From Kluyvera sp046569695 (GTDB lineage: Bacteria > Pseudomonadota > Gammaproteobacteria > Enterobacterales > Enterobacteriaceae), in NCBI RefSeq assembly GCF_046569695.1, contig NZ_JBKHUI010000016.1, positions 70,418 to 134,417 of the forward strand: a stretch of DNA of 64,000 bases, written 5' to 3'. The position numbers and the translations under genes were made by a program. How positions within the stretch are numbered: position 1 is the stretch's first letter; every line of letters starts with the position of its first letter. The notes under the pieces were generated by a model. It was given only the letters and a program-made list of their open reading frames with translations, had not been told where the DNA came from and ran no database searches. This document shows, in pieces, positions 51,936 to 60,296 of the stretch.

Positions 51936-54233
51936 ATGACTAATCGTATTCAGCGCCTGAAAGACGCCCTCTTTGCCAACCCGCGCGAAATCTCCCTTGA
52001 ACGCGCGGTGCTCTACACCGAAAGCCATCGTCAGACCGACGGCGAGCCGGTGATGATTCGCCGCGCCAAAGCTACCGCCCATATTCTCGATAACGTCGCC
52101 ATCAGCATTCGCGACGATGAACTGATTGCCGGCAACCGCACCATCAAACCACGCGCCGGGATTATGTCGCCGGAGATGGACCCGTACTGGCTGTTAAAAG
52201 AGCTGGACCAGTTCCCGACTCGCCCGCAGGACCGCTTCAATATCAGCGACGACGACAAGCGTCTGTACCGCGACGAACTGTTCCCGTACTGGGAAAAGCG
52301 CTCGATGAAGGACTTCATCAACGCCCAGATGACCGATGAAGTGAAAGCCGCCGTCAGCACGCAGATCTTCAGCGTCAACCAGACCGACAAAGGCCAGGGC
52401 CATATCATCATTGACTACCCGCGCCTGCTGAATAACGGCCTGAACGCGCTGGTCAATGAGATGCACGCCCACCTACGCGAACAGCCGGATAACCCCTTTT
52501 ACCAGGCGGTGCTGATTCTGCTGGAGGCCTCCCAGCGCCACATCCTGCGCTACGCCGCGCTGGCCGATGAGATGGCAAGCGGCTGCAATGACCCGCAGCG
52601 TCGTCAGGAGCTGGAGACCATCGCCCGCATCTCGCGCCATAACGCCGGGCAAAAGCCGGAAAACTTCTGGCAGGCCAGCCAGCTGTTCTGGTACATGAAC
52701 ATCATTTTGCAGTATGAGTCCAACGCCAGCTCCATCTCGCTTGGCCGCTTTGACCAGTACATGCTGCCGTTCTGGCAAGCATCGCTGAACCACGGCGAAG
52801 ACCCTACGTTTATGCAGGAATTGCTGGAGTCGCTGTGGGTGAAGTGCAACGATATCGTGCTGCTGCGTTCCACCAGCAGCGCCCGCTACTTCGCAGGCTT
52901 CCCAACCGGCTACACCGCCCTGCTCGGCGGCCTGACCGAGAACGGCCGCAGCGCGGTGAACATCCTCTCCTTTACCTGTCTGGACGCCTACCAGAACGTA
53001 CGCCTGCCGCAGCCGAACCTTGGCGTGCGGGTCAACGAGCTGATTGACCGCCCGTTCCTGCGCAAAACCGCCGAAACCGTGCGCCTCGGCACCGGCATTC
53101 CGCAGATTTTCAACGATGAGGTGGTGGTCCCGGCGTTCCTTAACCGCGGCGTGTCGCTGGAAGATGCGCGGGATTATGCAGTGGTCGGCTGCGTCGAGCT
53201 GTCGATTCCCGGGCGTACTTACGGCTTGCATGACATCGCCATGTTCAACCTGCTGAAGGTGATGGAAATCGTCATGCACGAGCACGAAGGCGATGAGCAA
53301 CTCACCTACGACAGCCTGCTGGCGAGCATTCGCGACAAGATTCGTCACTACATTAAGCTGATGGTCGAAGGCAGCAATATCTGCGATATCGGCCACCGCG
53401 ACTGGGCGCCGGTGCCGCTGCTCTCCTCGTTCGTTGAAGACTGCATTGCCAACGGCAAAGACATTACCGACGGCGGCGCGCGCTACAACTTCTCCGGCGT
53501 GCAGGGCATCGGTATTGCCAACCTGAGCGATTCGCTGCATGCGCTAAAAGGGATGGTGTTCGACCAGCAGCGCATGAGCTTTGATGAACTGCTGGCGGTG
53601 CTGAAAGCTAACTTCGCCACGCCGGAGGGCGAAAAGGTTCGCGCACGGCTGATGAACCGCTTTGAGAAATACGGTAACGACATCGACGATGTTGATAACA
53701 TCAGCGCCGATCTGCTGCGTTTTTACTGCAAAGAGGTGGAAAAATACCGTAACCCGCGCGGCGGCCAGTTTACGCCAGGCTCCTATACTGTTTCCGCCCA
53801 CGTGCCGCTGGGGTCGGTGGTTGGCGCAACGCCGGACGGGCGTTTCGCCGGGGAACAGCTGGCGGATGGCGGGCTGTCGCCGATGGTTGGCCAGGATGGT
53901 CAGGGGCCTACGGCGGTGCTGAAATCGGTGAGCAAGCTGGATAACTTCCTGCTCTCCAACGGCACGTTGCTGAACGTCAAGTTCACCCCGGCGACGCTGG
54001 AGGGGGAAAGCGGCCTCAACAAGCTGGCAGATTTCCTGCACGCCTTTACCAAGCTCAAGCTCCAGCATATTCAGTTCAACGTGGTGAACGCCGAAACCCT
54101 GCGCGAAGCCCAGCAGCGCCCGCAGGATTTCGCCGGGCTGGTGGTGCGCGTGGCGGGCTACAGCGCCTTCTTTGTCGAGCTGTCGAAGGAGATTCAGGAT
54201 GACATTATCCGCCGCACCGCGCATCAGCTGTGA
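51936..54233 (+). CDS. pflD: Glycyl-radical enzyme PflD (PFL2-like)
   Basis: A 765-aa protein, the same length as E. coli PflD and very similar from MTNRIQRLKDALFANPREIS to RTAHQL. The radical Gly741 is in RVAGYSAFF. The active-site motif is GCVELS with Cys419 and Glu421. True pyruvate formate-lyase has two adjacent cysteines, whereas this C-x-E pattern is that of dehydratase/lyase-type glycyl-radical enzymes, so the pyruvate formate-lyase name is doubtful. The substrate is unknown. AGGAG precedes the ATG; the 77-codon upstream extension runs through the REP pair and is rejected. Confidence 0.95.
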   Translation: MTNRIQRLKDALFANPREISLERAVLYTESHRQTDGEPVMIRRAKATAHILDNVAISIRDDELIAGNRTIKPRAGIMSPEMDPYWLLKELDQFPTRPQDRFNISDDDKRLYRDELFPYWEKRSMKDFINAQMTDEVKAAVSTQIFSVNQTDKGQGHIIIDYPRLLNNGLNALVNEMHAHLREQPDNPFYQAVLILLEASQRHILRYAALADEMASGCNDPQRRQELETIARISRHNAGQKPENFWQASQLFWYMNIILQYESNASSISLGRFDQYMLPFWQASLNHGEDPTFMQELLESLWVKCNDIVLLRSTSSARYFAGFPTGYTALLGGLTENGRSAVNILSFTCLDAYQNVRLPQPNLGVRVNELIDRPFLRKTAETVRLGTGIPQIFNDEVVVPAFLNRGVSLEDARDYAVVGCVELSIPGRTYGLHDIAMFNLLKVMEIVMHEHEGDEQLTYDSLLASIRDKIRHYIKLMVEGSNICDIGHRDWAPVPLLSSFVEDCIANGKDITDGGARYNFSGVQGIGIANLSDSLHALKGMVFDQQRMSFDELLAVLKANFATPEGEKVRARLMNRFEKYGNDIDDVDNISADLLRFYCKEVEKYRNPRGGQFTPGSYTVSAHVPLGSVVGATPDGRFAGEQLADGGLSPMVGQDGQGPTAVLKSVSKLDNFLLSNGTLLNVKFTPATLEGESGLNKLADFLHAFTKLKLQHIQFNVVNAETLREAQQRPQDFAGLVVRVAGYSAFFVELSKEIQDDIIRRTAHQL

Positions 54234-55074
54234 GGTGATTGAGGCGCGCGCCGACACGGCGCGCATTTTCAATATCCAGCGCTATTCGCTTAACGACGGC
54301 CAGGGCATCCGCACGGTGGTGTTCTTTAAAGGCTGCCCGCATACCTGCCCGTGGTGCGCCAACCCGGAGTCGATGTCGCCGAAAATCGAGACCGTGCGCC
54401 GGGAGAGCAAGTGCCTGCACTGCGCCACCTGTTTGCAGGATGCCGAGGAGTGCCCGTCCGGGGCGTGGGAACATATTGGCCGCGACGTGACGCTGGAATC
54501 TCTCGAACGGGAAGTGCTCAAAGATGAGGTGTTTTTCCGCGCGTCGGGCGGAGGCGTGACGCTCTCCGGCGGCGAGGTGCTGATGCAGGCCGAGTTTGCC
54601 ACCCGCTTTTTGCAGCGCCTCAAACAGTGGGGTATTCGCACCGCCATTGAAACCGCAGGTGATTCCTCCCCTCGCCGCCTGCTGCCGCTGGCGCGGGCGT
54701 GCGATGAGGTGCTGTTCGATCTCAAAATCATGGACTGCGCGCAGGCGCGTCAGGTGCTCAGCATGAACCAGCCGCGGGTGCTGGAGAACTTTCGCCTGCT
54801 GGTCGCCGAAGGGATTAAGGTGATTCCGCGGCTGCCGCTGATCCCCGGTTACACCCTCAGCACCGAAAACGTCGCGCAGATTCTGGCGTTTCTGGCGCCG
54901 CTGCCGGTTGAGGAAGTGCATCTGCTGCCGTTCCATCAGTACGGTGAGCCGAAGTATTCCCGGCTGGAGCGCGAGTGGGCGATGGCGGGGATAAAAGCAC
55001 CGGAAGCCGAAGAGATTGCGCCGATTCAGGCGATGGTGGAGCAGGCGGGGTATCGGGTGGTGGTGGGAGGTTAA
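54199..55074 (+). CDS. pflC: PflC, glycyl-radical enzyme activase
   Basis: A 291-aa radical-SAM enzyme (E. coli 292) that installs the glycyl radical on PflD. The SAM-cluster motif is Cys46-x3-Cys50-x2-Cys53 (KGCPHTCPWC). A second cysteine set (Cys72, Cys75, Cys78, Cys85) suggests one additional 4Fe-4S cluster. SGGGVTLSGGE is the SAM-binding GGE region. It overlaps pflD by 35 nt, so the two are coupled. The first 20 residues diverge from E. coli. Confidence 0.95.
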   Translation: MTLSAAPRISCEVIEARADTARIFNIQRYSLNDGQGIRTVVFFKGCPHTCPWCANPESMSPKIETVRRESKCLHCATCLQDAEECPSGAWEHIGRDVTLESLEREVLKDEVFFRASGGGVTLSGGEVLMQAEFATRFLQRLKQWGIRTAIETAGDSSPRRLLPLARACDEVLFDLKIMDCAQARQVLSMNQPRVLENFRLLVAEGIKVIPRLPLIPGYTLSTENVAQILAFLAPLPVEEVHLLPFHQYGEPKYSRLEREWAMAGIKAPEAEEIAPIQAMVEQAGYRVVVGG

Positions 55075-55098
55075 CGATTCCAGACCGCATCGAACAGT

Positions 55099-55197
55099 CC
55101 CCTCGCCCCTTTGGGGAGAGGGTTAGGGTGAGGGGAAACAGGCCAGCGCAGTGATAAACCCTCACCCCAACCCTCTCCCTTAGAAAGGGAGAGGGGG
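55099..55197. repeat. Inverted pair of CCCTC-type repeats after pflC
   Basis: Unit 55099-55135 (CCCTCGCCCC to GGTGAGGGG) and unit 55159-55197 (CCCTCACCCC to GGGAGAGGG) are inverted relative to each other. They match the hycE-hycF pair and may act as a terminator between converging pflC and the dioxygenase gene. Confidence 0.82.
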
Positions 55198-55222
55198 CCG
55201 TCCGTGCTGATACGTTAAACTT

Positions 55223-55990
55223 TTATTCCACATCCAACAGCCACTTCTGCGCCGGGGTCAACCGGCTCGCCGTTTCCGGGGTTAACCAGCGGCGCTGATC
55301 CTGCTGCGCCGTATCCGCCCGGTCGATATACAGCCCGTGCAGCACGCGGCGGCGAGAGCCTTCGCGGTTGGTAGTGCCGCCGTGCCAGGCGTGGGCGTTG
55401 TAGATCATCACGCTGCCTGCCGGCGCCTCAAAAATCACCTCATCCGGATGCGGCAGCCCCACATCCTCCAGCACATCTTCCGGCAACTCCGGGCGCAGAT
55501 GGGTCGCCGGAATAATGCGCGGTGCGCCGTTGGCGGCATAGAGATCGTCAATCGCCCAGATGGTGTTGACCAGGTGAACCTTCGGGAAATCCGGACGCGG
55601 CTTTTTCCAGTCGGCATGCAGCGGCTGATGACCACCGTTGTACAGCGCCTCGCGGGCGTTGAGGCTGGAGATTTTAAACTCGCCCTCAAAGATATAGCGG
55701 CACGCCGACAAAATCAGCGGATGCGACCACACCTTCTCCCACACCACGCCCTTATTGACGAGGTTCGCCACGCGCGTCGCCGTCTCTTCCTGGTGGTGCT
55801 CTACCGCCAGGTTCTCCCCTTCTTTCTCCACCAGATAGTCAATCCGTTCGCGCATCGCCGCCAGCCAGTCGGCATCCGCCACGCCGTGGACTATGGTGTA
55901 ACCCTGAGTATCCAGTTCATGTTTCATTGTCGCTGACAGTTCGCCACTCGCGCCCAGCGCCTCCAGCCAGAATGCCGCTTGCTTGTCCAT
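55223..55990 (-). CDS. Phytanoyl-CoA dioxygenase-family (PhyH) Fe(II)/2-oxoglutarate oxygenase
   Basis: A 255-aa cytoplasmic protein. The iron triad fits His125-x-Asp127 (LHADWKK) and a distal His203 (AWHGGTTNRE). Arg213 or a neighbour in GSRRRVLHGLY probably binds 2-oxoglutarate. The family hydroxylates diverse small molecules; the substrate here cannot be told. The start MDKQAAFWLEAL is preceded by a GAGGGCGG purine run; upstream Met codons would extend into the promoter. It is divergent from an AraC regulator, which probably controls it. Confidence 0.85.
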   Translation of the reverse strand: MDKQAAFWLEALGASGELSATMKHELDTQGYTIVHGVADADWLAAMRERIDYLVEKEGENLAVEHHQEETATRVANLVNKGVVWEKVWSHPLILSACRYIFEGEFKISSLNAREALYNGGHQPLHADWKKPRPDFPKVHLVNTIWAIDDLYAANGAPRIIPATHLRPELPEDVLEDVGLPHPDEVIFEAPAGSVMIYNAHAWHGGTTNREGSRRRVLHGLYIDRADTAQQDQRRWLTPETASRLTPAQKWLLDVE

Positions 55991-56071
55991 ACCGCCCTCT
56001 CTTTTGTTAACCATTTCACAACATGTATGAAAAGTTACTGCACGAGCGGCCGCCATTCTGTATGAGATAGC

Positions 56072-56095
56072 TACACAACACTGGATTTTTGTGTA
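56072..56095. promoter_or_regulatory. Inverted repeat in the divergent dioxygenase/AraC promoter
   Basis: TACACAA (56072-56078) and TTGTGTA (56089-56095) are perfect 7-bp arms, 10 bp apart, in the 161-bp divergent gap. It is a candidate operator for the adjacent AraC protein. Confidence 0.45.
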
Positions 56096-56151
56096 CAGCA
56101 AAATAAAGTGTGATGAGATTCAAAATCCAGAATAATAACCAGGACATGAGC

Positions 56152-56973
56152 ATGTCAGAGCAATCCCTCGTCCCCGTGCTGGAGCAACTGCTTGCCCGGC
56201 AAAGTGACCTTGTCGTGCGGTTTCCGCAAACCTCGCAGCCCGCGCCGGAGCTGGCGATGAGCGTGTCGTTTCCCCGTCTGGAGATCGTGCTGGAAGGCGA
56301 GCTTGCCGACGGCTGCCTGAGCGCGCCGCTGGGCCCGCTACAGGCGCTCTATCTGCCCGGTGACCGCTGGAACGCCCCGCAGTGGCAAGGCCCGGCCACC
56401 ACGTTAAGCATTCTGTTCAGCAAGCAGAAGCTGGGCTTCAGCCTGCAGCGCTTTGACGGCAAAAAATTCGTGGAGATCCGTAAGCAGCACGTGGCGCGGC
56501 TGGGGCCGCGAGTGGGATCGTATCTGCTGCTGGCGATGAACGAACTGGCTATTCGCCCGGTGATGCCCACGGCGCAGATAGTGCTGAGCGGGCTGCTGAG
56601 CCACTGTATCGATCAGCTCACCCATCTGGCGGATACCGTGAGTAAGAGCAAAGAGCTGTTTCTCGCCGTTCAGGAATATATCGACGAGCATGCCGCCGAG
56701 GCGCTCAGCCGGGAGACGGTGGCGAAGAAGTTCCACATCACGCCGAACTACCTGTCACACCTGTTTCAGAAGTCCGGTTCGGTGGGATTCAATGAGTATC
56801 TGACCGCCGTGCGGCTTGAGCTGGCAAAGAAATTACTGCGCGGGTACGAGATGAAAATCAAAGAGATAGCCCACCACTGCGGCTTTGAGGACAGCAACTA
56901 TTTTTGCCGGATTTTCCGTAAGCACACGGCGCGTTCGCCGTCGGAATATCGCCGTCACTGCCGCACGATGTAG
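56152..56973 (+). CDS. AraC-family transcriptional regulator
   Basis: A 273-aa regulator. The N-terminal half looks like a cupin-type sensor (LEIVLEGELADGCLSAPLGP). The C-terminal half has two helix-turn-helix units: LSRETVAKKFHITPNYLSHL and IKEIAHHCGFEDSNYFCRIF, ending in the AraC signature KHTARSPSEYRR. ATG 56152 has AGGA 7 nt upstream; ATG 56146 is too close. It likely regulates the divergent dioxygenase; the inducer is unknown. It ends at the stop of the converging ygbA. Confidence 0.88.
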   Translation: MSEQSLVPVLEQLLARQSDLVVRFPQTSQPAPELAMSVSFPRLEIVLEGELADGCLSAPLGPLQALYLPGDRWNAPQWQGPATTLSILFSKQKLGFSLQRFDGKKFVEIRKQHVARLGPRVGSYLLLAMNELAIRPVMPTAQIVLSGLLSHCIDQLTHLADTVSKSKELFLAVQEYIDEHAAEALSRETVAKKFHITPNYLSHLFQKSGSVGFNEYLTAVRLELAKKLLRGYEMKIKEIAHHCGFEDSNYFCRIFRKHTARSPSEYRRHCRTM

Positions 56974-57318
56974 CTATTTTTTCGGGCGATATTTTTCCGG
57001 CAGCTCCGGCACCGGGCGACGGTCGTCAATCAGATGGCGGATGGTCAAAATCGGATGACGCCACAGCATACGCGGGCCTGCCCAGCGCATTATCTGCTTC
57101 ATCTCTTCGCGTTTGGCGGGCTGATAGCAGTGAACCGGGCACTGCTTGCAGGCCGGTTTTTCCTCGCCAAACACGCATTTATCCAGTCGTTTATCGGCAT
57201 AGGCATTCAGCGCCTGGTAGTGTTCTGCATCGTCCTGTGCCTGCGGGCAGCGTTGCTGATAAAGCGCAATCATGCTGCGGATGGTCCGTTTTTCCCGGTC
57301 GATGCGTTTGCCTGCCAT
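56974..57318 (-). CDS. ygbA: YgbA, nitric-oxide-induced conserved protein
   Basis: A 114-aa protein (E. coli 117) of the nitrous-oxide-stimulated-promoter family. The cysteine-rich core CVFGEEKPACKQCPVHCYQP suggests a metal or Fe-S site. The C-terminus REEMKQIMRWAGPRMLWRHP is nearly identical to E. coli. In E. coli it is NsrR-controlled and helps resistance to nitrosative stress. E. coli has it directly after fhlA; here about 6.8 kb intervene. An NsrR-like site is upstream. Confidence 0.95.
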   Translation of the reverse strand: MAGKRIDREKRTIRSMIALYQQRCPQAQDDAEHYQALNAYADKRLDKCVFGEEKPACKQCPVHCYQPAKREEMKQIMRWAGPRMLWRHPILTIRHLIDDRRPVPELPEKYRPKK

Positions 57319-57337
57319 AGCCTGTTCCTCACCAATA

Positions 57338-57360
57338 AAGATGCATTAATAATACACGTT
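57338..57360 (-). promoter_or_regulatory. NsrR-like operator of ygbA
   Basis: The plus strand reads AAGATGCATTA then ATACACGTT, an 11-1-11 pattern close to the NsrR consensus AAGATGCATTT. It lies 20 bp upstream of ygbA. Confidence 0.7.
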
Positions 57361-57382
57361 TAATGGCGCTTTCGCAGCCGCT

Positions 57383-57670
57383 TTATGCCTCGTGTTTGTC
57401 TACGTGGCCCAGCGGTTTTTCCGGGAAGCAGACATCACGCACCCGGCGTTTCAGCTCGGCGGCATCCGGGAAACCCTCGTCACGTTTGCGATCCCAGATA
57501 AGCTCCTCACCGACGGTAATAGTAAAAATCCCACCGGTGCCGGGCACCAGCGTCACCGAGGCGATATCGGTACTGAAGGTGTGCAACAGCTCCTGCGCCA
57601 TCCAGCTGGCGCGCAGCATCCAGTTGCACTGGGAACAGTAGGTGACCGTAATGGCGGCTTTCTGCGTCAT
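57383..57670 (-). CDS. SelT/SelW/SelH-family thioredoxin-like protein
   Basis: A 95-aa protein with the redox motif Cys12-x2-Cys15 (VTYCSQCNW) at the end of the first strand, and a later beta-strand/Gly segment (GTGGIFTITVGEELIWDRK). This is the SelW-like fold in a cysteine form (no Sec codon). Its function in bacteria is not established; a thiol-redox role is likely. The stop lies 64 bp upstream of ygbA on the same strand. It is divergent from the haem receptor. Confidence 0.88.
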   Translation of the reverse strand: MTQKAAITVTYCSQCNWMLRASWMAQELLHTFSTDIASVTLVPGTGGIFTITVGEELIWDRKRDEGFPDAAELKRRVRDVCFPEKPLGHVDKHEA

Positions 57671-57750
57671 GGTGTTCTCGCGATAGGTTTAAAGCGTAAG
57701 TGTAAACAAATTGTTGCATGCGGTGATATTTATTTGCAAACTTTATTGCA

Positions 57751-57769
57751 AATGATAATCCCTATCATT
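57751..57769 (+). promoter_or_regulatory. Fur box upstream of the haem operon
   Basis: AATGATAATCCCTATCATT is a near-palindromic 19-mer close to the Fur consensus. It lies 108 bp upstream of the receptor start and 80 bp from the SelW-like gene. Confidence 0.85.
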
Positions 57770-57877
57770 ACTATTCGCATCACATTAAAACGGAGTCGTT
57801 CGAAGCGCTTAAGGAAAAGCCGACTTCTGGAAGTAGCGAGTGAGCCAATACTAATAACGAAGAAAGGCATGGCAACT

Positions 57878-60235
57878 ATGTACAAATCCATTCAATCAGA
57901 GGCGTGGCGCAAAAAAAGCCTGCTGGTAACCTCTTTGCTCGCGGCGATGTATCAGACCTCCGCCGTTGCGGCTGACACACAGGACAAAACCGCTGCCGTC
58001 GATACAGCAGAGCAGATGACCGTCACGGCGCCCGCTCCGGTACTAAAGTCAGGCAATCAACACGCCATTAGCGCGCAGGAACTGCAGGACAAAGGGGCCA
58101 ACGACTTTGGCTCCATCATGCGTTATGAACCCCTGATTGGCGCGACCGGCTCCAGCGGCGGCTCTGGCAACGGCAAAAGCGGCTTCGACCGCGGCGGCTA
58201 CACCGGCTACAACATTCGCGGGCTCGAGAGCAACCGCGTCGGTATCGACGTGGACGGTATCGCCCAGCCAAACGCCACCGGCCGTAGCTACGTGAGCCGC
58301 GCGGGGCAAAACACCTTCGGTATTGGCCGTGACTATATTGACCCGTACATGTACGGCAGTGTCGATATTCAGTCCGGCGCGACCGACACCGAAACCGCCA
58401 ACTCTTCCATCGGCGGTAACGTCTCCTTCCAGCCAAAATCGGCGGACGACTATCTGCACCCGGGCAAAACCAGCGCCTTTAGCTACCGCAGCGGTTACGA
58501 CTCCGCTGACCGCAGCTGGCACAACGGCCTGACGGCAGCGGGCGGTGATGAAACCCTGCGCGGGATTTTCGTCTACAGCCGTCGCGATGGTCAGGAGACC
58601 ACCACCAATAGCTCAAGCGTCGACGCCTTCCCGGCAAACTGGCACTCCGATGCGTTTATGACCTCGGGGATCTGGCAACCAAACGATCAGCATAAACTGA
58701 CCAGCACCCTCGATTACTACCATAAAACCAACCATACCCATTACGACGTCTGGAACGACAGCGGCAGCAAGACCATTGGCAACGCGCAGCAGACCAGCCA
58801 GACCCGTCGCTGGGGGCTGAGCCTGAAAGATGACTGGACGCCGATGAACGACTTCATCGACAGCATGTCCACCAAGGTGTACTACCAGCACACCGAAGCG
58901 CACGACCAGACCTACATGCCGGACAGCTTCACCAATACCATGGAAACGGTCTACTCGAATTACGACACCGATACCTGGGGTATGCAGACGGCGCTGGCAA
59001 AAACCCTTGGCCGCCACGACCTGAGCGCCGGCTTTAACGCCAGCACCACTAAAACCCAGCGTCCGTTCAGCCAGTCGCCGATCCCGAGCGTCTTCAGCGA
59101 GATCATGCAGCCGGAAGCAGACAGCCGTGAATACACGATCGCCGGCTTCCTGCAGGATCAGATCAACTTCGATCTCGACGGCCATAACGCTGCGGTGATC
59201 CCGGGCGTCCGCGTGGTGCATCAGTCCACCAAGCCTGAGAACCTTAGCAGCCTGACCACTAACAGCACGGTGCTGACGGAGTCGTCGGTTTCTAATCTGT
59301 ATGGCAAAAATTCAGATACTCAGGCGCTGCCGTCGCTGACCTTCCAGTACGACATCACGCCGCGCATGATGACCTATCTGCAGTACAAACGCGGCGCGGA
59401 GTTCCCGAACACCAGCCAGCTGTACGGCTCATGGAACCTCGGCTCCAGCTACGCGGGCCGCGGCCAGTACGCACTGATCGGCAATACCGATCTGAAAACC
59501 GAGACCAGCGACAACTTCGAGTGGGGCATGAAGGGCGAGGTGACCGAAGGGATCACCATGCGTACCGCGCTGTTCTACAACAGCTATAAAAACTTTATCG
59601 CTTACACCCGTTACACTCGCTCAAACAACCCGGGCCAGTTCACTAACGTACCGTCAAACATCTACACCATTTATCAGGCGGAAAACCGCGATAAAGCCTA
59701 TATCTACGGCGGTGAGATCAGCGCGAAGTTCAACTTCGGCACCTGGTTTGAGCAGGTTGATGGCCTGAGCGCCACCCTCGCCTACGGCTACAGTGAAGGG
59801 CAGTCGAAGTCCAGCTACAACGGCGACAAATATGTTGACCTTGATAGCGTTGCGCCAATGAAAGCCATCGTCGGCGTGGCGTGGGATGACCCGTCTAAAG
59901 TTTACGGTACCGCGCTGACCGCCACCTTCGTGAAAGGCAAACGCGCTACCGCCACCAACCGTGAAAGCTACACCAACACCGGCAGTGCGCTGACCGATTC
60001 CACCAGCGAATACATGCGCGTTCCTGGCTACGGCATGCTCGACTGGACGGCCTACTGGCGCGTGGCGAAGAACGTCCGCATCAACGGCGGCGTGTATAAC
60101 CTGACCGACCGTAAATACTGGGACTACCTGAGCAGCCGCAACATTGAAACGTCCACCAACCAGGACGCCAATGATAAATCGCTGGCGGTCATGCCGGGCC
60201 GCACCTGGCAGTTGGGCGTTAACGTCGATTTCTGA
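57878..60235 (+). CDS. TonB-dependent haem/haemoglobin receptor
   Basis: A 785-aa outer-membrane receptor. It has a signal peptide (about residues 1-32, ending SAVAADTQ), a TonB box-like segment EQMTVTAPAPV, a plug domain (RGLESNRVGIDVDGI) and a 22-stranded barrel ending in WQLGVNVDF with the usual terminal Phe. Its place before hmuSTUV identifies haem as the cargo. ATG 57878 is preferred; ATG 57869 is 1 nt from AAAGG. The long open upstream frame into the SelW-like gene is a shadow. It is under a Fur box. Confidence 0.93.
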   Translation: MYKSIQSEAWRKKSLLVTSLLAAMYQTSAVAADTQDKTAAVDTAEQMTVTAPAPVLKSGNQHAISAQELQDKGANDFGSIMRYEPLIGATGSSGGSGNGKSGFDRGGYTGYNIRGLESNRVGIDVDGIAQPNATGRSYVSRAGQNTFGIGRDYIDPYMYGSVDIQSGATDTETANSSIGGNVSFQPKSADDYLHPGKTSAFSYRSGYDSADRSWHNGLTAAGGDETLRGIFVYSRRDGQETTTNSSSVDAFPANWHSDAFMTSGIWQPNDQHKLTSTLDYYHKTNHTHYDVWNDSGSKTIGNAQQTSQTRRWGLSLKDDWTPMNDFIDSMSTKVYYQHTEAHDQTYMPDSFTNTMETVYSNYDTDTWGMQTALAKTLGRHDLSAGFNASTTKTQRPFSQSPIPSVFSEIMQPEADSREYTIAGFLQDQINFDLDGHNAAVIPGVRVVHQSTKPENLSSLTTNSTVLTESSVSNLYGKNSDTQALPSLTFQYDITPRMMTYLQYKRGAEFPNTSQLYGSWNLGSSYAGRGQYALIGNTDLKTETSDNFEWGMKGEVTEGITMRTALFYNSYKNFIAYTRYTRSNNPGQFTNVPSNIYTIYQAENRDKAYIYGGEISAKFNFGTWFEQVDGLSATLAYGYSEGQSKSSYNGDKYVDLDSVAPMKAIVGVAWDDPSKVYGTALTATFVKGKRATATNRESYTNTGSALTDSTSEYMRVPGYGMLDWTAYWRVAKNVRINGGVYNLTDRKYWDYLSSRNIETSTNQDANDKSLAVMPGRTWQLGVNVDF

Positions 60236-60257
60236 TAACAACATCAATGAAACCTGC

Positions 60258-60276
60258 CCCCGGCCGCTGGCCGGGG
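60258..60276 (+). other. Strong hairpin between haem receptor and hmuS
   Basis: CCCCGGCC / GGCCGGGG with a GCT loop forms a perfect 8-bp stem without a T-run. It probably stabilises receptor mRNA or lowers hmuSTUV expression. Confidence 0.65.
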
Positions 60277-60296
60277 TAATTATAAGGAAGAGAGCT

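Noticed and set aside
57392..57877. Long 5' extension of the haem receptor frame
   Set aside because: It runs antisense through the SelW-like gene and across the Fur box; the signal peptide begins at 57878.
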